9,293 bases of DNA from Anaerolineales bacterium (GTDB lineage Bacteria; Chloroflexota; Anaerolineae; Anaerolineales; E44-bin32), in assembly GCA_023250385.1 (NCBI GenBank), contig JAHFAU010000071.1:1-9293 (forward strand). Direction: 5' to 3'. The position numbers and the translations under genes are program-made. Within the stretch, counting starts at the first letter, position 1; every line of letters begins with the position of its first letter. Positions 1 to 6,157 of this stretch are shown here, piece after piece. Under the pieces are notes generated by a model. That model saw nothing but the letters and a program-made list of their open reading frames with translations, was not told where the DNA came from and searched no databases.

Positions 1-360
1 ACCTGGGCCCTGGTGGGGTTGGCAGTGGATTGGTCTGAGCTTGATCGGCTCTTTGGGCGGCACGACCTGCCACCGCAGGTCGCCGGGCGTGCCTCTCGCC
101 TGGCGGCGCCGGTCTATCTTCGGGGGAAGCAGATTGGGCAGGCAACCAGCATGGGATTCTCCCCGCTGCTGAAGAGATACATCGCCCTGGCCAGCCTCGA
201 AGGCCAACATGCGGCGTTGGGGTCGCCAGTCGAGCTCGAAATGACCGTCGACTATCAGCGGGAGCGAGTTCCGGCCCGGATTGTGCCGAAGCCGTTCTAT
301 GACCCGCCCCACAAGCGGGATGGCGCACGGCGCATGCCTACGGCTCCCTCGACCGGATGA
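1..360 (+). CDS. GcvT-family aminomethyltransferase, C-terminal part (5' end outside window)
   Basis: The reading frame is open from the first base, so the gene begins upstream and only about the last 119 residues are seen. They match the C-terminal beta-barrel domain of the glycine-cleavage T protein family: a PVYLRGKQIGQATSMGFSP stretch (the 'G..vG.vTS..fSP' signature), then IALASLE, and an ending of the type PARIVPKPFYDP. Family members transfer a one-carbon unit from an aminomethyl or methyl donor to tetrahydrofolate in the cytosol. The folate-binding N-terminal domain is off the window, so true GcvT cannot be separated from a paralogue such as a dimethylglycine/sarcosine-type or YgfZ-like protein. 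The last 15 or so residues after the KR form a non-conserved tail. The stop TGA overlaps the next start (ATGA), which implies co-translation with the FAD oxidoreductase. Family assignment is fairly sure, the exact substrate is not. Confidence 0.85.
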   Translation, partial: TWALVGLAVDWSELDRLFGRHDLPPQVAGRASRLAAPVYLRGKQIGQATSMGFSPLLKRYIALASLEGQHAALGSPVELEMTVDYQRERVPARIVPKPFYDPPHKRDGARRMPTAPSTG

Positions 361-1949
361 GCAGAGAGCACGACGTGATCGTAGTGGGGGCCGGCCATAA
401 CGGGTTGGTCGCCGCTGCCTACCTCGCGCGGGCCGGGCTCAGCGTGCTGGTGCTTGAACGGCGGCCAATGATTGGTGGCGCTACCGTCACCGAAGAGATC
501 TATCCGGGGTTCCGCTATTCGGTGTTTTCCTATGTGGTCAGCATTCTGCGGCCCGAAATCATCCAGGATCTCGAGCTGCCTCGGCACGGTCTGACTCTGC
601 TCCCGCTCCCCAGCACGCTGACCCCCCTGCCGAATGGAGATCGCCTATTCCGCGACGACGATCACTACCGGACCCTCCGGGAGATCGCAAGACATTCACG
701 GCGCGATGCCGAAGCCTACGAGGAATACGGGCGAGCCATGCATTTCATGGCGAAGGCGGTCAAACCGATCCTCGGGTTGGCTCCCCCGGATCCGACATCG
801 CTGGATCCTGCAGAGCTGCTCCGCCTGGCGCGTCTGGCCCGCCAGTTGCTCGGAATCGGCGAGCACAACCTCCCCACCTTTATCAAGTTGATGACGATGA
901 GCGCGGCCGACTTCCTGGATGAGTGGTTCGAGAACGACCCGCTCAAGGCTACTATGTCCGCAAGCGGCATCATTGGCACGTTCCTCGGCCCCCGCTCACC
1001 GGGCACGGCCTACGTCTTGCTGCACCACTACATGGGGGAGATCGACGGGGTCTTTCGGACTTGGGGGTTCGCCAAAGGCGGGACGGGGAGTGTCTCGGGC
1101 GCCATCGCACGGGCTGCGGAGGCCTTCGGGGCCTCGGTCGAGACCAGCGCACCGGTCGCTGAAGTGCTGGTCAAGGCCGGCAAAGCCGTCGGGGTTGTGC
1201 TGGAGAACGGCACGGAGCACCCTGCCCGGGTGGTTATCTCGAGTCTCGATCCGCGGAAGACGTTTACGGAGCTGATCCAGCCGAAGCTCCTGCCAGAGAA
1301 GCTGGTTGCAGACCTACAGCGCTTCCGCCTCAACGGTTCGTCCGGCAAGGTGAACCTGGCGCTCGACGCTGCACCTGAATTCGCCTGCTGGCCCGGTGTG
1401 GGACCCCATTTGCGCGGGGCCATCTCGATCAGCCCAAGCATCGACTATCTCGAGCGCGCCTACGACGAGGCGAAGTACGGGTCGTTTTCAAGCGAACCGT
1501 ATATCGATATTGTGATCCCTTCGATGATCGATCCCGGGATGGCACCGCCGGGAAAGCATGTCATGTCCTGCTTCGTCCAATACGCCTCCTACCATCTGCA
1601 GGAGGGCAGCTGGACTGAACGGCGGGAGGCCTTCGGCGACGCGGTGATCGATACCCTCGCCCGCTACATCCCGAACCTCAAGCGGATCTTGCTTCATCGC
1701 CAGGTCTTGACCCCCTTGGACATCGAACAGATGACCGGGCTTTCCGAAGGGAACATATTCCAGGGCGAGCTCGGTCTCTCGCAGCTCTTCTTTCTCCGGC
1801 CGGCTCCAGGCTACGCGCAATACCGCACTCCTATCCGCCAGTACTACCAGTGCGGCTCGGGAACCCATCCAGGCGGAGGAATCACCGGCGCTCCTGGCCG
1901 GCTCGCCGCCCTGCAGGTGCTCCGGGACTGGGGTCGATTGCGCATATAA
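357..1949 (+). CDS. FAD-dependent oxidoreductase, PYROXD2 / phytoene desaturase (CrtI)-like
   Basis: This 530-residue protein begins with a Rossmann dinucleotide-binding motif: VIVVGAGHNG at residues 7-16, an acidic residue (E34) at the end of the second strand, and the GG pair at 40-41 typical of the amine-oxidase/CrtI superfamily. The middle has the block GTFLGPRSPGTAYVLLHH followed by GFAKGGTGSVSGAIARA. The C-terminus (about 499-513) has CGSGTHPGGGITGAP, which closes the FAD site. These blocks are characteristic of PYROXD2-like proteins, a poorly characterised branch of the phytoene desaturase superfamily, and the length is normal for it. The protein is probably a cytosolic flavoprotein dehydrogenase or isomerase of unknown substrate. 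No carotenoid genes are nearby, so a carotenoid role is not supported. The ATG overlaps the stop of the GcvT-family gene and has no clear Shine-Dalgarno, so translation probably depends on coupling. No frameshift is seen. Confidence 0.9.
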   Translation: MSREHDVIVVGAGHNGLVAAAYLARAGLSVLVLERRPMIGGATVTEEIYPGFRYSVFSYVVSILRPEIIQDLELPRHGLTLLPLPSTLTPLPNGDRLFRDDDHYRTLREIARHSRRDAEAYEEYGRAMHFMAKAVKPILGLAPPDPTSLDPAELLRLARLARQLLGIGEHNLPTFIKLMTMSAADFLDEWFENDPLKATMSASGIIGTFLGPRSPGTAYVLLHHYMGEIDGVFRTWGFAKGGTGSVSGAIARAAEAFGASVETSAPVAEVLVKAGKAVGVVLENGTEHPARVVISSLDPRKTFTELIQPKLLPEKLVADLQRFRLNGSSGKVNLALDAAPEFACWPGVGPHLRGAISISPSIDYLERAYDEAKYGSFSSEPYIDIVIPSMIDPGMAPPGKHVMSCFVQYASYHLQEGSWTERREAFGDAVIDTLARYIPNLKRILLHRQVLTPLDIEQMTGLSEGNIFQGELGLSQLFFLRPAPGYAQYRTPIRQYYQCGSGTHPGGGITGAPGRLAALQVLRDWGRLRI

Positions 1950-1950
1950 T
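1945..1950 (+). promoter_or_regulatory. Possible -10 element (TATAAT) before the VWA-FHA operon
   Basis: A perfect TATAAT overlaps the stop codon of the oxidoreductase gene and lies about 45 bp before the start of the first VWA-FHA gene, a sensible distance for a promoter. No matching -35 hexamer is visible 16-18 bp upstream (the sequence there is about CCGGGA) and there is no TGn extension. In GC-rich DNA a perfect AT-rich hexamer at a gene boundary is notable, but it remains a weak call. If real, it would separate the metabolic pair from the secretion-like genes. Confidence 0.3.
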
Positions 1951-1995
1951 ATTCGCGCTTCTCGGCCATCAGATCAGATCCGAAGCCAACGATTC

Positions 1996-4185
1996 ATGCC
2001 CACTCTCCGTCGCTGGTTCATAAGGGGCGCATTGGTCTCGATAGCTGTCCTGCCGCTGCAGGCAGTGCAGTCGGGCCCCTCGACCGTCCATATCCATGAA
2101 ACCCTCGAGCCCCAGCAAACGACCTCGGCCTCCGGCAATCTGGGGCTTTCGCTGCAGACTACCTTCAGCCTACTGGACGGTGAGGGGCAGGTTCTGCGAG
2201 CCGACATCGAAAGCGGGACCTTCGAGCTCGAAGGCGACGCCTACCCCGCAACGGTCGAGGCGCTTGATACCCCATGGTCGCTCGTGCTGCTGATTGATGC
2301 GAGCAGAACGCTGGGCACCGGCACCGCCAGTGCCACCTGGAAGTCGGTAAGAAGTACGATCGGAAGCGCGCTGGCCGGCTTCCCCGAGAACTCGAACATT
2401 GCGATTCTGAAGTTCGATGACACGGCCCCACCGGTGATGGAATTCACCCAGGCCCGGGACCGGCTGGCGGCCGCCGTTCAGGCGCTGACCCCCAAATCAA
2501 CGGGGGGATCCTGCTTGAACGAGGGAGTGTATCAAGCCGTCAACAAACTGGGCGGAGCCCCCGGACGACGGGCGGTAATTGTGTTTACCGCAAGCACAGA
2601 CAACTGCGGTACTCGCACAGCTTCGGAGGTGATCAGCCTGGCAGGTCAGAATCGGGTACAGCTCTATCCGGTCGGCCTGCTCGGATATGCGGTTACCGAG
2701 GCCGAGCTGGAAGCACTCGCCGGACCGACCGGAGGGATTTCCGAATTCAAAGAGCCAAGCACGCTGACCTTCGGATTCGCCAATGTGACCGCCCTCCTGG
2801 GCAATCAGTGGACGGCGAAGGCCACCATCTATCCGTCGGCCGGTCAACAATCGGCGACGCTGAAGGTCGGGCTGAAAGACGATGTCACCCTGGTCTCAGC
2901 CCCGATCTCTTTCGTCTCCAGCCAGGATTTTATTCCGCCCGCCGAGATTCACCTGCGAGGCAAGGTCCTCTCGGAGGGCGAGGGGATCCTCTTCAATCTG
3001 GATATCATCCAACCCGAAAAGATCCGCCAGCTGAATGTCAGTATCATCAGCAAAGACACCGGCCAGGCGGTTCTCTCCCAGTCACTGATCAGCTTCTCCG
3101 ATGTCAACACGATTGCCACGGCCGGCCTCGTTCCGGGAGGCGAGTACACTCTGATCGTCAGCGCCATCGACGCCTCCGGCCGCCTGCTGTCGGAGACCAG
3201 CGGCGAGTTCACGTTCGAACCGCCCCCCGCGCGGTTGAACGTTAGCGAGGTCCAGACCCCGACCGCCGAGCAACCCGACTTCCTGGTATCCGTAACTTCC
3301 CAGAATGTGGCCGGGGTGGTGAAGTTCAGGGGCTGGCTGGCCGACTCGCAAAGCAACGTGCCCCTGGCAGACACTGAGCGGACCGTGCCGCTAGGCGAGC
3401 CGCTGTTGCTGCCCGCCGAGGGGCTTGGCTCTGGCACTTACGCGGTGGTCGTGCAGGCTCTCGATGTCGCCGACACTGTCCTCGCCGAGTCCACTCCGGT
3501 CAAGGTGAGCTACACCCGCCCCAACCCGCTCGACAGTCTGCGGAGCTTAGTAAGCCGCTCACCCGCGGCCGTCGCCGGGCTGACCGGCCTGTTCTGTTTG
3601 ACCGTCGTAGGTGTCGGTGCAGTGGTATGGCTATTCATCCCAAAGCGCGGCACCCGACCCGTGACGGTGGACCTGGTAATGCCACAAAAGGCTCGCAGGC
3701 CGGCGCCTGGCGCTGAGCGCACGCCGGGCAACCTGGCGGCGGTCCAGCCAGCTCCGGCGGCCGAACGGGCACCGGCTTATCGGGACCGGCCGACGCCGCA
3801 GCAGGGTCTCGAGCGGCCGCCTGTTGGCCAGCCACCGGCTGCTGTGCCGAAAGCTAGCGCGGCTCGGGCGATGCCGGCCGCCCGTCTCACCCTGATTCAG
3901 CCGGCCACTGCTCAGTTCTCGGCCGAGATTCGCCGCACCCCATTCACGATCGGACGCCGCGCCGAGAGCGACGCCGTGATCCCGCTGGACAGCTCGAGCG
4001 GGGTCTCCGGGACTCATTTTCAGATCACGTTCGTTGACGGACAGTTCTTTGTTCAAGACGAGAAGAGCACCTTCGGCACCACCCTGGACGGGGGACCGCT
4101 CGTGCAAGGCAGACCGATGCCCTTGCGCGACGGCTCCGTGATCGGTTTGGGACCGCAGGTGAAGATTCGCTTCAACCTGACCTGA
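1996..4185 (+). CDS. Membrane-anchored VWA-FHA protein (secreted VWA domain, cytosolic FHA domain)
   Basis: This 729-residue protein starts with a signal peptide (arginines at 5, 6 and 10, hydrophobic core about 11-24). Residues about 94-250 form a von Willebrand A domain. Strand LVLLIDASRT supplies a metal-site (MIDAS) motif D101-x-S103-x-T105, GGS172 fits the second loop, and D202 in the FTASTDN stretch fits the third. Residues about 260-507 look like extracytoplasmic beta-sandwich modules. A membrane helix spans about 523-548, followed by basic residues and a Pro/Ala-rich cytosolic linker (about 560-640). Residues about 648-727 are an FHA domain with IGRR (652-655), S671-G-T-H674 and STFGTTLDGG (691-700). 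FHA domains bind phosphothreonine; VWA domains bind proteins through a metal ion. The second position before the FHA histidine is Gly rather than the usual Arg, so phosphopeptide binding may be altered. No good Shine-Dalgarno precedes the ATG. It heads four codirectional genes and has a paralogue at the end of them. Exact function is unknown. Confidence 0.88.
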   Translation: MPTLRRWFIRGALVSIAVLPLQAVQSGPSTVHIHETLEPQQTTSASGNLGLSLQTTFSLLDGEGQVLRADIESGTFELEGDAYPATVEALDTPWSLVLLIDASRTLGTGTASATWKSVRSTIGSALAGFPENSNIAILKFDDTAPPVMEFTQARDRLAAAVQALTPKSTGGSCLNEGVYQAVNKLGGAPGRRAVIVFTASTDNCGTRTASEVISLAGQNRVQLYPVGLLGYAVTEAELEALAGPTGGISEFKEPSTLTFGFANVTALLGNQWTAKATIYPSAGQQSATLKVGLKDDVTLVSAPISFVSSQDFIPPAEIHLRGKVLSEGEGILFNLDIIQPEKIRQLNVSIISKDTGQAVLSQSLISFSDVNTIATAGLVPGGEYTLIVSAIDASGRLLSETSGEFTFEPPPARLNVSEVQTPTAEQPDFLVSVTSQNVAGVVKFRGWLADSQSNVPLADTERTVPLGEPLLLPAEGLGSGTYAVVVQALDVADTVLAESTPVKVSYTRPNPLDSLRSLVSRSPAAVAGLTGLFCLTVVGVGAVVWLFIPKRGTRPVTVDLVMPQKARRPAPGAERTPGNLAAVQPAPAAERAPAYRDRPTPQQGLERPPVGQPPAAVPKASAARAMPAARLTLIQPATAQFSAEIRRTPFTIGRRAESDAVIPLDSSSGVSGTHFQITFVDGQFFVQDEKSTFGTTLDGGPLVQGRPMPLRDGSVIGLGPQVKIRFNLT

Positions 4186-4211
4186 ATGGATTCGGCCGGC
4201 AACCAGACCGC

Positions 4212-4217
4212 AGGAGG
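4212..4217 (+). promoter_or_regulatory. Shine-Dalgarno AGGAGG that decides the start of the WXG100 gene
   Basis: A perfect AGGAGG lies 8 nt before the ATG at 4226 but only 2 nt before the in-frame ATG at 4220. Normal spacing therefore selects 4226. It is the strongest ribosome-binding site in the window, which suggests that the WXG100 protein is made in larger amounts than its neighbours. Confidence 0.8.
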
Positions 4218-4225
4218 AAATGAGC

Positions 4226-5350
4226 ATGACTGCCCCTCGAATTCGCGGTGATTTCGATCTGCTGCCTCAGATTGCACAAGCCTTCGCTCAGCACGCTTCG
4301 CTGACCAAAACCTCGATGCAGCGCATCCAGCGCGAAGTGAACACCCTGCAGGGCGGCGACTGGATCGGGACCGGAGCGACTGCCTTCTATCGGGAGATGA
4401 ACGACCAAGTGCTCCCGACCCTCAAGCGGCTTGCTGCCGCGCTCGAATCTGCTGATCGGACGATGCGCCAGATCAGCCAGATCATCAAGCAGGCCGAGGA
4501 GGAAGCAGCCCGCCTGTTCCGCTTGGATGGGACGGGGGGACTGGGGGCAGTGCTCGGAGGTGGGTTGGGAGGCGCGCTCGGCGGCACCCTGGGCGCGGTC
4601 GGCGAGCTGCTGGGTGGGCAATCGCAAGCATCGTTGCTTGCCCGGGATCCGATGGGCCTCTTCAGCCGCGACTACATGCGCGGCTTGATCGGACTGCAGA
4701 TTCCGGGCGAAGGCAGCGAGCTGGGGGATGCTATGAACGGGCTGATGGGTGCGACTGGCGCCGACGACGCCGAGGGCTACCTGGTGATCATCGCCGAGCT
4801 GCGCGGCCGGCCGCTGGATGACATCCGGTCCGAGTACGCGCGATTCCAGGAAATCCAAGGGCAGCGCGATGCCGCCATCGCGGCCGGTAAGGGTGCGATC
4901 CCAGGCCTGTCAGGCGGTAACTCCGGCTTCATGGGCTCCAATATGCAGATGCGCTACGGTCAGATGGTTGGCGACGCCTTCGGCGTCGACCCGGTGTTCG
5001 GGGCGATGCTCAATCCCACCGGAGGCCTGGTCGGGCCAGGCAATTTCACCCTCCACCCGGGTGGCGATACCCCAATCGGCTACCATAGCGTAGTGCACGA
5101 TGCTGCCGGATATTTGCATACCTACCACGGAGCCGGCCCAGGCTACAACTACCTGGGAGTCGAGCCGTTCCCCACTTCTTTCCCGGGGACCGGCCAGGTG
5201 TCGGGGATCGCCTACTGGACCGTTCAAATGGGGGGGATCGACCCGGTTCGGACGATCGGTGAAGTGGCCGCAAGCACCGCAGCGAGCAGTTTTCGGGCAG
5301 CGGTGGACGCCGGATCTTGGGTATTCGACAAAGCCGCCAGTATCTTCTAA
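4226..5350 (+). CDS. WXG100-domain protein with long C-terminal domain; candidate type VII secretion substrate
   Basis: This protein has 374 residues from the ATG chosen by ribosome-binding-site spacing. Residues about 8-98 are two predicted amphipathic helices around a central turn with W46-I-G48, matching the helix-WXG-helix plan of the ESAT-6/WXG100 family, whose members are usually about 100 residues and are exported by type VII systems. After helix two there is an AEEEAARLF stretch, but the tyrosine of the usual YxxxD/E export signal is missing. A glycine-rich hydrophobic segment follows (about 102-132), then a mixed region, then a compact C-terminal domain (about 255-340) with NPTGGLVGPGN, a GYHSVVHDAAGYL block (H291-D292) and GPGYNYLG. 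The layout, an N-terminal WXG module plus a separate C-terminal domain, is that of exported effectors or polymorphic toxins. I do not recognise the C-terminal domain with confidence. It lies 40 bp after the VWA-FHA gene and 12 bp before the EspG-like gene. Confidence 0.8.
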   Translation: MTAPRIRGDFDLLPQIAQAFAQHASLTKTSMQRIQREVNTLQGGDWIGTGATAFYREMNDQVLPTLKRLAAALESADRTMRQISQIIKQAEEEAARLFRLDGTGGLGAVLGGGLGGALGGTLGAVGELLGGQSQASLLARDPMGLFSRDYMRGLIGLQIPGEGSELGDAMNGLMGATGADDAEGYLVIIAELRGRPLDDIRSEYARFQEIQGQRDAAIAAGKGAIPGLSGGNSGFMGSNMQMRYGQMVGDAFGVDPVFGAMLNPTGGLVGPGNFTLHPGGDTPIGYHSVVHDAAGYLHTYHGAGPGYNYLGVEPFPTSFPGTGQVSGIAYWTVQMGGIDPVRTIGEVAASTAASSFRAAVDAGSWVFDKAASIF

Positions 5351-5362
5351 GGGCACTAGGAC

Positions 5363-6157
5363 ATGAACGGTACAGAGTTGGAGACCGCGGAGTTGGCTTA
5401 CTTGCTGGCCACGGTCGATGCGTCCGGGTTGATCGGGGTCGATGACCCCAAGCTATCGCCCGCCACCGCCAAGGCCCAGGATGCTATTTACAGCAAAGGT
5501 CGGCAGCAACTTGAGGAACACGATTGGATCAAACCGATCCCGGATAAGCCCGGCGAGCATGATCTGAATGCCGGGCTTTTTCAGTTGGTGGCGATCGCGG
5601 CCGCCCCGGAGCAGGTCATTGCCACTTCCACCGGGGCGACGGCAGACGATCGGCGGCTGGTTTTGCACTATCTGGTGGGTGACCACGCGGTCGAGCTTTG
5701 GGCGACCTCCGACAAGAGCTACTTCATCGCGAGCATCCCCGACCGGGCTTCCCTGACTCAGCGCATTGTTGAAGTGCTTGGCCTGGGGAAGAGCTCTCAG
5801 AAGGGGCAATATACATTGACCGACGCAGCCTTCAGCAAACTAAAGAGTCACGCCCAGAAGGGGCAGCAGGCTCAGGCTGAAAAGCTGCTGGAAGCTGCCG
5901 GCCTGAACGGCCAGGCAGGGAAGGCGTTGCTCGCAGCCTTGGCGAGCTTGGTCCGCGGCCAGGTTGTGGTGACCCGGGCCAACGCAGGCGAGATCGAGGC
6001 CGGTCGCCGAGCCGAGCTCTTCGGCGAGAAAAAGGGAGCCTGGATGGTTGTCCGACCGGAATCCGATTCGAAGGAGTACCAGCTTTCCCCCATTGACGCC
6101 GAGGGTCTGGCGGCGCTGGTGGAGGATTGGCTGGAAAAGATGGGACGCCAGGCATGA
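5363..6157 (+). CDS. EspG-like, two-fold duplicated protein; candidate chaperone for the WXG100 protein
   Basis: This 264-residue soluble protein has no signal peptide or membrane helix. It appears to contain two related halves. Residues about 46-141 read as helix, strand ending VIATS, a DDRRL helix/strand, a strand pair around HAVELWATSD and a terminal helix ending VEVLGL. Residues about 168-260 repeat this order with QVVVTRA, AGRRAELF, GAWMVVRPESD and LAALVEDWLEKMG. This pattern of a strand with R-containing segment, a W-containing hairpin and a closing helix, repeated with pseudo-two-fold symmetry, resembles the EspG family of ESX chaperones, which hold secreted substrates in the cytosol. 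Its place 12 bp after a WXG100 gene fits that role. The similarity is by eye and distant. An immunity protein for the WXG protein's C-terminal domain is the main alternative. A weak AAGGG-like ribosome-binding site lies about 9 nt upstream, and its stop overlaps the next start (ATGA). Confidence 0.6.
   Translation: MNGTELETAELAYLLATVDASGLIGVDDPKLSPATAKAQDAIYSKGRQQLEEHDWIKPIPDKPGEHDLNAGLFQLVAIAAAPEQVIATSTGATADDRRLVLHYLVGDHAVELWATSDKSYFIASIPDRASLTQRIVEVLGLGKSSQKGQYTLTDAAFSKLKSHAQKGQQAQAEKLLEAAGLNGQAGKALLAALASLVRGQVVVTRANAGEIEAGRRAELFGEKKGAWMVVRPESDSKEYQLSPIDAEGLAALVEDWLEKMGRQA

Noticed and set aside
1968..1980. Small tandem repeat of ATCAG in the gap before the first VWA-FHA gene
   Set aside because: Fewer than three copies of a 5-mer; easily chance and not linked to any known regulator.
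4220..4225. Upstream ATG as the start of the WXG100 gene
   Set aside because: It is only 2 nt from AGGAGG; the ATG at 4226 has normal 8-nt spacing.
4532..4624. Glycine-rich hydrophobic stretch in the WXG100 protein as a membrane helix
   Set aside because: Glycine content is very high and there is no flanking charge pattern; a flexible linker is as likely, so no membrane segment was called.
3631..4858. Two minus-strand frames (198 and 228 codons) opposite the first FHA domain and the WXG module
   Set aside because: Composition is Arg/Ser/Pro-rich, there is no domain, and the opposite strand has well-supported coding sequence.
6127..6153. TTG start extending the second VWA-FHA protein by nine residues
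   Set aside because: It would put polar residues before the signal peptide and give a longer overlap; the ATG at 6154 gives a normal signal peptide and a 4-nt overlap.
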